Source: Candidatus Dojkabacteria bacterium
GTDB lineage: Bacteria; Patescibacteriota; Dojkabacteria; B142; WJKM01
DNA length: 24,594 bases
Direction of reading: 5' to 3'
Assembly (NCBI GenBank): GCA_020429465.1
Contig: JAGQLH010000006.1
Coordinates: 1-24,594 of the forward strand
Under the pieces are notes generated by a model that was not told the DNA's origin, ran no database searches, and saw only the letters and a program-made list of their open reading frames with translations. Within the stretch, counting starts at the first letter, position 1; each line of letters opens with the position of its first letter. The position numbers and the translations under genes are program-made. Shown here piece after piece: positions 8,893 to 14,562 of the stretch.

Positions 8893-9420
8893 TTCCTTCG
8901 CCATCTCTAGTAGCTTGGAGACTGTTCTGTAATTTCTCGTTGTTGCATTCAGGTTCAAAACTGCTTCGAAGAAGTTATTTGTAAGCTTAGTTTTTCCATA
9001 GCCATCACCAGCATACATATAAAGCACATCATCTATAAGGGTAATTTCTTCATGTTTTCCTTTTTTAGAACTAACTTTGTGCTCAGGCAACTCAGATTTA
9101 TTTTCTGAGAGGAACGTAAAATAGAGATTTTTTGTATCTTTATCTCTATACGGATTTTCACTAAATCTTTTTTTGAGGTCGTCCACTGTATAGGTTAAAA
9201 CTTTCACATTATATCCATAAGCATTCTCAATTAATTTCTCTATCTGTGATGAAACTTCGCTTTCAGAAGATAGTTCTGAGGACATAATAACGTTCCCTGA
9301 TTGAATATATGTTTGCACTTCGTTAAACTCCTTACCTAGTAATTCACGCAACTGAGTCATCTTTATTTTCTTCTGTCCAGAAACATTTATTCCTCGAAGC
9401 AAAGCGATGTAGGTTTTCAT
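8887..9420 (-). CDS. DUF1697 family protein
   Basis: This 177-residue protein matches the DUF1697 family. Its N-terminus YIALLRGINVSGQKKIKM and the following VQTYIQSGNVIMSS are the family signature, and the C-terminal NLNATTRNYRTVSKLLEMA is also typical. The family has no established biochemical function. There is no signal peptide or membrane segment, so it is probably cytoplasmic. The gene overlaps the end of the threonine aldolase gene by 6 nt tail-to-tail and is divergent from the TrmB-like regulator gene. No Shine-Dalgarno sequence precedes the ATG. Confidence 0.88.
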   Translation of the reverse strand: MKTYIALLRGINVSGQKKIKMTQLRELLGKEFNEVQTYIQSGNVIMSSELSSESEVSSQIEKLIENAYGYNVKVLTYTVDDLKKRFSENPYRDKDTKNLYFTFLSENKSELPEHKVSSKKGKHEEITLIDDVLYMYAGDGYGKTKLTNNFFEAVLNLNATTRNYRTVSKLLEMAKEL

Positions 9421-9483
9421 AGATTATGTTTTATTCGAAATAAAGTCATTTTAAGGATACCATATGCCCTTAGTAGGCCATAG

Positions 9484-9512
9484 TTGCAATAAATTCTACT
9501 ACATTATATAAT
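9484..9512 (+). promoter_or_regulatory. sigma70-type promoter of the TrmB-like regulator gene
   Basis: TTGCAA (9484-9489), then a 17-nt spacer, then a perfect TATAAT (9507-9512). The predicted start site near 9519 gives a leader of about 16 nt with no Shine-Dalgarno sequence before the ATG at 9535. It is one of the best promoters in the window and probably drives the regulator and the dehydrogenase-like gene behind it. Confidence 0.7.
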
Positions 9513-9534
9513 TTTACATATTATTAACTTCATT

Positions 9535-10311
9535 ATGAAAAATCTATATTTACTTGAAGAGATCGGACTCACGAAAAATGAAATAGATGTATATGTATTT
9601 CTAACTCGGAAAGGTATTAGTAGCGGTCCTGAAGTATACAAAGGAACATCACTTGATAAATCTTCAGCCTATCGCTCACTTAAAGAGTTAGAGAAAAGAA
9701 AACTTGTATCAAGTAGCGGTGAATCTCGAAACCAGAAATTTGAAGCCGTTTCACCGGACGCACTATTAGAACTTTTTAGTCAGAAAAAGCAAGCATTTGA
9801 AAGTATAGAGAAAGGAGTAAAAGCAATTATTGACGATCTTGATGGGTATGTTGAAAAATCGTTTAAATCAAATAATATTCAAATACTAACTGGAAAGAGT
9901 GGCTACAGACTCTGGCTTGAAAATAGAATAACCGGTAATCATAAATTAGTTCGAGAAATGCTTCCCTACGAAATTGTACAAGTAGAATTTGACGATTACT
10001 ACGAGTATATAAACTCATATATCAAACGAAGAGTAGGGAATGGGATTCACATTAAAACTCTAAACTTCACAACAGATAATCCTGATCATCTCGATCGAAC
10101 CAGGCCTGATATTTTCAAGGAAGCTCGAACAATGCCATCCAATTTCCCCATAACAGGCGGCTTATCTACTTGGGGAACCAAGACCGGCTTCGTAAGTAAA
10201 AAGGATGGCCAATTTCTAGGCATTGTAATTGATGAGTCACTCGTTACAGAACTTTGTAATGCGTTATTTGATACATTATGGGAACAGTCTTCAGAGATAT
10301 TTCCCGATTAA
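9535..10311 (+). CDS. TrmB-like winged-helix transcriptional regulator
   Basis: A 258-residue DNA-binding regulator. Residues about 5-68 form a winged helix-turn-helix of the TrmB type (EIGLTKNEIDVYVFLTRKG, then KSSAYRSLKELEKRKLV). A helical linker follows (about 75-105), then a C-terminal ligand-sensing-type region of about 150 residues without a motif I can assign to a ligand. TrmB proteins are best known as sugar-responsive regulators in archaea and also occur in CPR bacteria. Here the downstream dehydrogenase-like gene starts 17 nt after the stop, so the regulator probably controls its own operon, a guess from position only. It has a strong promoter with a short leader. Confidence 0.82.
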   Translation: MKNLYLLEEIGLTKNEIDVYVFLTRKGISSGPEVYKGTSLDKSSAYRSLKELEKRKLVSSSGESRNQKFEAVSPDALLELFSQKKQAFESIEKGVKAIIDDLDGYVEKSFKSNNIQILTGKSGYRLWLENRITGNHKLVREMLPYEIVQVEFDDYYEYINSYIKRRVGNGIHIKTLNFTTDNPDHLDRTRPDIFKEARTMPSNFPITGGLSTWGTKTGFVSKKDGQFLGIVIDESLVTELCNALFDTLWEQSSEIFPD

Positions 10312-10328
10312 TTTAATGAATTAACCCC

Positions 10329-11171
10329 ATGAAAATCGACGAGACTACAAAAATTATGCTTCGAATGCACAGAGAAGCAAATAACAGGGGACTACAGATT
10401 TATAATCCCTATTTTCAACAAAAAAATATCAATGGCTTATACTTATTGCTCCAAAATCCTAATCCTGGTATACATGTGGAGGCCATTCGAAATTTTAAGC
10501 TCGCTGGTGCCATTACTTCTACCTTCGAACACGATCCAAAGCTAATAGAACTGATGGATAAACTCGACCCAATTCCACAGGAAGTAGGGAAAGTAGGGAT
10601 CATTGCAAACGAAGGTGGCAAACTAAAAGGGTATCTACAATCCGCCTATGGTCTAAAAAAAGCCATAAAACAGCATAGTTCGCTTCAAGACAAAAAAGTA
10701 GTAATCATGGGAGCAGGGGATGTTATACATGGCTTCCTCCATCTCCTTACCTTAGAAGATGTACAACCCGCATCGATTGAAATCTATAATAGAACATTAG
10801 GACATGCAGAGAAACTTGGTAACAGCTACTCGTTAGTTACTCGTGTGAAACCACTTTTAGAACTTAAAAATGCTTCTGGAGATATATTTATTCATGCAAC
10901 GAGTGTGGGCAGTCCATGGAATAAGGAAGAGGATTACCAGTTCACTGATTCATTCTTGAAAGGATTTTCACTAATTGCCGACACAACCTTTGTACCTTTA
11001 CAGCCACCTCTTATTATTTCCGCAAATAGACTAGGAATTGAAAACTCACCAGGGCATGAGATGTTTCTCTATCAAGGAGCAATGTGCCTCGAAAAAATAA
11101 TGGGGATTGATGTCGATTTAGAACTACTTAATAAACTTATTAAGATTGATTTCGAGACTAATTGGTCGTAA
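10329..11171 (+). CDS. shikimate dehydrogenase-like (AroE fold) protein lacking the AroE catalytic residues
   Basis: The 280-residue protein aligns along its length with the AroE/YdiB fold. Matches are LDPIPQEVGKVGIIANEGGKLKGY, a Rossmann loop KKVVIMGAGDVIHG (about 122-135), IEIYNRTLGHAEKL (NADP-binding region), FIHATSVGSPW (compare INATSVGM) and SPGHEMFLYQGAMCLE (compare GLEMLVYQGA). However, the substrate lysine of the NVTxPxK motif falls at D69 (ITSTFEHD), the catalytic aspartate of the NTDG motif falls at S105 (YLQSAYG), and the N-terminal SxS substrate motif is absent. It therefore keeps the dinucleotide fold but probably does not oxidise shikimate or quinate. The substrate is unknown. 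It is probably co-transcribed with the TrmB-like regulator 17 nt upstream. Confidence 0.75.
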   Translation: MKIDETTKIMLRMHREANNRGLQIYNPYFQQKNINGLYLLLQNPNPGIHVEAIRNFKLAGAITSTFEHDPKLIELMDKLDPIPQEVGKVGIIANEGGKLKGYLQSAYGLKKAIKQHSSLQDKKVVIMGAGDVIHGFLHLLTLEDVQPASIEIYNRTLGHAEKLGNSYSLVTRVKPLLELKNASGDIFIHATSVGSPWNKEEDYQFTDSFLKGFSLIADTTFVPLQPPLIISANRLGIENSPGHEMFLYQGAMCLEKIMGIDVDLELLNKLIKIDFETNWS

Positions 11172-11208
11172 GGGTTACGATCGCATTACATCATCACAAA
11201 GTTACTAT

Positions 11209-11382
11209 ATGACAACATTTATACTACATGGTGGCGCAACAAGTATCCCCTGCGAAAATAATATAAACTTTTTTAAATCAGCTGCACATGAAAACTCTAG
11301 CACGGTAAAACTTCTTTGTCTGTATCCTCACTATCCTCGAGAAAAAATTGATAATATACATAGTAAACGCACTACCGAATAA
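11209..11382 (+). pseudogene. N-terminal fragment of a type 1 glutamine amidotransferase-like (peptidase E-related) protein
   Basis: A 57-residue reading frame starting at ATG 11209. MTTFILHGGATS, NNINFFKSAA and KLLCLYPHYPREKI resemble the first strand, helix and second strand of the class I glutamine amidotransferase-like/peptidase E-related proteins that are usual in CPR genomes. Those proteins are about 200 residues and carry a catalytic GGDT...GxSAG region. Here the frame stops after the second strand and no catalytic part is seen. I read it as a truncated, decaying copy, though a shortened functional protein cannot be excluded. The frame is open further upstream, into the end of the dehydrogenase-like gene, but homology begins at this ATG. 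Confidence 0.5.
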
Positions 11383-11416
11383 GAGAATTTCTTTCAGAGG
11401 AGATACTATTAATTAA

Positions 11417-11527
11417 GGATACCACATTGCTCCACAACCCGGACTTTTAACTACACAAGAGGAAATTTATAAAAAAATGACCTACACCCATATATCAAAG
11501 GATTTAGTAATTATTTTTCAGATCTAA
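11417..11527 (+). other. unassigned 36-codon open stretch, possible gene remnant
   Basis: Between two in-frame TAA stops this frame reads GYHIAPQPGLLTTQEEIYKK and on through an ATG at 11477. The composition looks like real protein, but there is no early start codon. I do not recognise a family. It sits just behind the truncated amidotransferase-like frame and may be a leftover of the same or another deleted gene. Confidence 0.2.
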
Positions 11528-11997
11528 TCCTGATACATTCTCCATCCGATTTCATCAAATACCACAGAAGCTTCTCTTGAAAGGATTCCAGTTGTTACCT
11601 CTGGAGGTTCAGAGAATACTGTATCAAATTCACAAATTTCTTTATCCCCCAGTATTTGCCACTTGGAAAAACCTCCCATCTTAGGAGATCGTAATGCAAA
11701 TACTACACGCTTTATCCTATATTCTCTAATCATAAATGAACACATAGGGCATGGTTCACAATTTGAATACAAGGTGCACATACTCAAATCATTATTCCCA
11801 AGCTTTCTACATGCAGCCCTCATTACAAGAACTTCAGCATGGTCAGTTAGATTTTCACCCGCATTATTCACAGACTCAACAACTATATCATCATCTATAA
11901 CTATAAGTGAGCCAAATGGCCTACCTTCTTTTTTAACTGATTGACGTGACAAATCAATACACTTTCTCATATATTTTTCATCTTGGTACCTAATCAT
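11524..11997 (-). CDS. nucleoside/nucleobase deaminase (cytidine deaminase superfamily, guanine deaminase-like)
   Basis: A 157-residue zinc-dependent deaminase. The catalytic HAE motif is at 53-55 (H53 zinc ligand, E55 proton shuttle) and CEPCPMC supplies zinc ligands C83 and C86. GRPFGSLIV and the VNNAGENLTDHAE stretch most resemble bacterial guanine deaminase (GuaD) and relatives. TadA-type tRNA adenosine deaminase and dCMP deaminase are alternatives, but the NN-x-HAEV arrangement and the lack of a TadA-like tail favour a free-base or nucleoside substrate. It is cytoplasmic and probably acts in purine salvage. It is transcribed alone from a good promoter at 12026-12054 and converges on the decayed region at 11.4 kb. 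Confidence 0.82.
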   Translation of the reverse strand: MIRYQDEKYMRKCIDLSRQSVKKEGRPFGSLIVIDDDIVVESVNNAGENLTDHAEVLVMRAACRKLGNNDLSMCTLYSNCEPCPMCSFMIREYRIKRVVFALRSPKMGGFSKWQILGDKEICEFDTVFSEPPEVTTGILSREASVVFDEIGWRMYQD

Positions 11998-12025
11998 ATC
12001 TTACAACAATATAAATAATGAGGAT

Positions 12026-12054
12026 ATAATACAATACATGCCTCTATATAACAA
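12026..12054 (-). promoter_or_regulatory. sigma70-type promoter of the deaminase gene
   Basis: On the minus strand TTGTTA (12054-12049), a 17-nt spacer and TATTAT (12031-12026) form a good promoter. The predicted start near 12019 leaves a leader of about 22 nt before the deaminase ATG at 11997, again without a Shine-Dalgarno sequence. Confidence 0.55.
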
Positions 12055-12241
12055 GAAAATACCCTTATCGTAATTGTGCAGTTATATTCTAGGTTCGTCA
12101 AAAAATTACCAGAGAAAAATAGATTTTATGGTTTTAAAAAAACTAATCTATACTTTGGAATATTACTGCTATACGATTTAGGAGATCAAAAGAACAGAAA
12201 GAAAGTGATAAATTTACCATCATCATAAATGGAAATAAGAG

Positions 12242-12326
12242 CGGAAGGGGAGGGATTCGAACCCCCGGTACCTTGCGGTACGCCGGTTTTCAAGACCGGT
12301 ACATTCGACCACTCTGTCACCCTTCC
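12242..12326 (-). tRNA. tRNA-Ser (anticodon UGA)
   Basis: On the minus strand the 85-nt sequence folds as a class II tRNA. Acceptor GGAAGGG (from 12326) pairs with CCCTTCC (ending 12243). The anticodon stem ACCGG...CCGGT carries loop CTTGAAA with anticodon TGA. A long variable arm (TACCGCAAGGTA) and the T-arm GGGGGTTCGAATCCC follow. The discriminator base is G, as in serine tRNAs. CCA is not encoded, so a CCA-adding enzyme is needed. It reads UCA and, by wobble, other UCN codons. Confidence 0.95.
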
Positions 12327-12348
12327 ATATAGAATCTTTAGACAGATA

Positions 12349-12375
12349 TTTATAAATGCCCTGTAAGTATACCAA
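12349..12375 (-). promoter_or_regulatory. possible tRNA-Ser promoter
   Basis: On the minus strand TTGGTA (12375-12370) and TATAAA (12354-12349) are separated by 15 nt, slightly short; shifting to TTTGGT gives 16. This places the start some 15 nt upstream of the tRNA 5' end. Confidence 0.35.
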
Positions 12376-12530
12376 ATTGCCCTTTAAAAGCTCAATCAGA
12401 AAATAAACTTCTCAACAATATAAAAAATTCAAGCTGGAATGCTATTAGAATCTCTCCTACTAGACTAAGTAGTATATTCTCATACAATTATGGTTTCAGT
12501 ATCAAATAAAGCAACCTCTAGCTATAAAAT

Positions 12531-12560
12531 ACAAAAAATCCCTACGAGGGGATTTTTTGT
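12531..12560. terminator. bidirectional hairpin terminator in the non-coding stretch
   Basis: ACAAAAAATCCC (12531-12542) pairs with GGGATTTTTTGT (12549-12560) around a 6-nt loop, giving a 12-bp stem with an A/T tract on each side that works on both strands. No protein gene reads into it from either side, so it marks the left border of the candidate RNA gene. Confidence 0.75.
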
Positions 12561-12581
12561 AAAGCAGTAAACTAGTTAAAA

Positions 12582-12610
12582 GTGACAAGTGCAATTTCAA
12601 GTTATATAAA
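12582..12610 (+). promoter_or_regulatory. possible promoter of the structured RNA
   Basis: GTGACA (12582-12587), a 17-nt spacer and TATAAA (12605-12610). The predicted start near 12617 and the terminator ending at 12896 would give a transcript of about 280 nt with no significant reading frame. The -35 lies in TGACAAGTG, which recurs 50 bp downstream (12633-12641). Confidence 0.45.
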
Positions 12611-12733
12611 GGTTAATTGATTTTGCTCTTCCTGACAAGTGGTATTTATACAAATTACACCGAAATCATTTTATCTATTAAAAGATCGATACTATATACA
12701 CTCTTAAACAACCCAAGGTTTTATGGAATCCCA

Positions 12734-12896
12734 TTCTATATACCACCACCTTCTGTCGACGACTTAGACATGAGGTAAGGGGTGAGTATAGAAATTTTTG
12801 GCGATTGTGTCGTCGTTTTCTATAGATGGGGTAGTCGCCTCCCCATCAAACAGACAAATCTAGATAAAAAAAAACACCCTCTGGGTGTTTTTTTTT
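12734..12896 (+). ncRNA. candidate structured non-coding RNA with two possible pseudoknots
   Basis: The helices seen are: P1a, 12734-12740 with 12787-12793 (7 bp); P1b, 12744-12752 with 12777-12784 (8 bp, one bulged A); PK1, CGACGAC 12757-12763 in the P1 loop with GTCGTCG 12809-12815 (7 bp); P3, GATGGGG 12825-12831 with CCCCATC 12841-12847 (7 bp); PK2, GGCGA 12800-12804 with TCGCC 12835-12839 in the P3 loop (5 bp). An alternative 8-bp helix, TATAGAAA 12787-12794 with TTTCTATA 12817-12824, would displace P1a. An intrinsic terminator follows. There is no reading frame, and no match I can recognise to tmRNA, RNase P, 6S, SRP RNA or a known riboswitch. The plus strand is favoured because promoter and terminator bracket it there; the true 5' end could be near 12617. 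Confidence 0.5.
12866..12896. terminator. strong bidirectional intrinsic terminator
   Basis: CACCC (12875-12879) pairs with GGGTG (12883-12887) around TCT. The stem is extended by nine A (12866-12874) against nine T (12888-12896). It ends the candidate RNA on plus and the 12932-13438 gene on minus. Confidence 0.85.
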
Positions 12897-12931
12897 ACTA
12901 CGGACTAAACTACCTATGAAATACAAATCAA

Positions 12932-13438
12932 TTACTCGCTTAGTATCGCTTGAATCACTTGAGAATCAGGGGTAAGTTTTTCAATAAATAACACATTACT
13001 CCTATTAATAATCACGGTGCCATCAGGACTATGTAGTGTATTTGCTCGTTTTACTATCGAAAGATCAGGGGTGCCTTGCCCAGTTGCAAGAGGATTACCC
13101 TCATCGTCATAAGTTACCTCTGGTGAGTTCTGATCAATTTGAAGGAAATGCGTATTCTCCAAAATTACCTCATACTCACTCTGTCCCGCAATAGCTCCAA
13201 AATAAACTTGCCCTCCATTTAAGAACACTGCATAATAAGATGCTTCATCAGTAGCACCTAATACAGAAACCTCATCCTCAGGAGTAAATATACTTGTTTC
13301 AGTCACAACATATGCCCCTCCAACTCCTAAGATAACTAACGAAACAACAGCAAAAGCAATGCCTAAAAGGTTATTACTTTTTTTAGTCGCAGGATGATAT
13401 GACTGCTGAATATGACCGGACGCTTCTAGTGTCATCAT
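12932..13438 (-). CDS. hypothetical membrane-anchored protein
   Basis: A 168-residue protein I cannot assign to a named family. Residues 1-23 are polar (cytoplasmic side), about 24-46 (LLGIAFAVVSLVILGVGG) form one membrane segment, and the rest is an exported, acidic domain. The segment YYAVFLNGGQVYFGAI resembles a motif in uncharacterised CPR membrane-anchored proteins, where such short N-anchored proteins are frequent. It starts with two consecutive ATG codons (13438 or 13435), without a Shine-Dalgarno sequence. It is divergent from the exported beta-domain gene at 13575 and ends at a strong terminator. Confidence 0.8.
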   Translation of the reverse strand: MMTLEASGHIQQSYHPATKKSNNLLGIAFAVVSLVILGVGGAYVVTETSIFTPEDEVSVLGATDEASYYAVFLNGGQVYFGAIAGQSEYEVILENTHFLQIDQNSPEVTYDDEGNPLATGQGTPDLSIVKRANTLHSPDGTVIINRSNVLFIEKLTPDSQVIQAILSE

Positions 13439-13456
13439 ATGTACATAAAAATATTA

Positions 13457-13462
13457 ATTATA
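13457..13462 (-). promoter_or_regulatory. -10 element upstream of the 13438 gene
   Basis: TATAAT reads on minus at 13462-13457, about 18 nt before the ATG, the same short distance as at other promoters in this window. No clear -35 box is seen. A TAGAAT at 13553-13558 on plus may serve the divergent gene, with a leader of about 10-16 nt. Confidence 0.4.
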
Positions 13463-13574
13463 GGAAGTATACCCATACATATTAAAGAAAATACATAATA
13501 TTCGCAACCTACACCCAGGTGACAACCTAGGATAAAGCTTGTATGATTGAAATAGAATATTCCTAAAAAATACC

Positions 13575-14519
13575 ATGATCATGACTTCACTTAAAAACAT
13601 TTTCCTCTTCGGAACATTTTTGTCAGTCCTTCTCATCTTCCCAAAAACTACGTTTGCCCAAGGAATATCGGTGAGCCCAAGTATTGTAGAAATGACGATT
13701 AGTAATGAAATAATAAAAAATGAAATAATTACGATAACGAACAACGAGGAACAATCATTCAAAATTAACCTAAACACCTCCAGCTTCTCAGTAAACTCAG
13801 ACGATTCACTAATCATTGACTATGAGAGTGCCGAAAACTTTACTGATTGGTTTTCCTTCCCTTTAGATACCATTACAATCCCAGCCAAGAGCTCGAAAGA
13901 AATCCCAATAGAACTCGCTATTCCCAAAAACACCCCCTCTGGGGGATACTACCCAATAGTACTTATCCAATTAAAATCTGAACAAATACCACAAAATCAA
14001 AATGTTGGTATAAGTTTTCAATTTGGAATACCTCACTACATAACAATTGAAAATGAAAATTCAAAACTTCAAAGAACAGCAGAGATTCTTGATTTCTCAT
14101 CAAAAGGATTTATCCACCTAACCCCACAAGCCTTATTTACAACCACGATCAGAAATAAAAGCAAAACACATATAAAGCCAATTGGTAGCATAACTATCTA
14201 TGATCCGAAAGGCATTCGCCAATCAAACACTGTGCTTATAAATGAAAAATTCGAGCATCTTCTACCAGAAAAACAAATCACTGAAATACATAAATGGAAA
14301 GATGAGACCATAAATAACACTCTTTTTCCACCAATAGGAACCTATAAAGCAAAGTTAGAACTTTATCTTGAAGATTCTAGAAACAACATTCCTATCGCAA
14401 CCTCCGTAAAATCTTTCTATGTTCTACCATACCACTATATATTTTATATAACACTTCTAGCCGGTGTTATAGTAGGAATATTTTTTCGCATTGCTAAAAA
14501 TCGCAAAACAAGACAATAA
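13575..14519 (+). CDS. exported, membrane-anchored beta-sandwich protein (DUF916-like)
   Basis: A 314-residue envelope protein. An N-terminal signal peptide (about 1-28, ending TTFAQG) is followed by two beta-rich domains. The first has the pattern ISVSPSIVEMTISN...ITITNNEEQSFKINL with later IPIELAIPKNTPSGGYYPIV, as in DUF916/WxL-interacting and other extracellular Ig-like families. The second, about 175-280, starts at QALFTTTIRNKSKTHIKP. One C-terminal membrane segment (about 288-306) ends in a basic tail, NRKTRQ. This gives an N-out topology with a cytoplasmic C-terminus. Function is not known; cell-surface binding is a reasonable guess. The start may instead be the second ATG at 13581. It lies 43 nt before tyrS. 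Confidence 0.8.
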   Translation: MIMTSLKNIFLFGTFLSVLLIFPKTTFAQGISVSPSIVEMTISNEIIKNEIITITNNEEQSFKINLNTSSFSVNSDDSLIIDYESAENFTDWFSFPLDTITIPAKSSKEIPIELAIPKNTPSGGYYPIVLIQLKSEQIPQNQNVGISFQFGIPHYITIENENSKLQRTAEILDFSSKGFIHLTPQALFTTTIRNKSKTHIKPIGSITIYDPKGIRQSNTVLINEKFEHLLPEKQITEIHKWKDETINNTLFPPIGTYKAKLELYLEDSRNNIPIATSVKSFYVLPYHYIFYITLLAGVIVGIFFRIAKNRKTRQ

Positions 14520-14562
14520 TGTTAAAATAGCCCCATACATTTACAACTAACCATACTAACTC

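Noticed and set aside
11663..11944. 93-codon plus-strand frame
   Set aside because: Lies fully antisense to the deaminase, whose zinc motifs are intact.
12025..12030. TATAAT on plus near 12025
   Set aside because: The only -35 candidate is poor and no plus-strand gene follows; the same bases are better explained as the minus-strand deaminase promoter.
12700..12896. Structured region as RNase P RNA, tmRNA, 6S or SRP RNA
   Set aside because: A short AGGTAAGGGGTGAG resembles part of RNase P RNA, but the conserved cores (GAGGAAAGTCC, ACAGAA) are absent; there is no tRNA-like end for tmRNA, and the folds of 6S and SRP RNA do not match.
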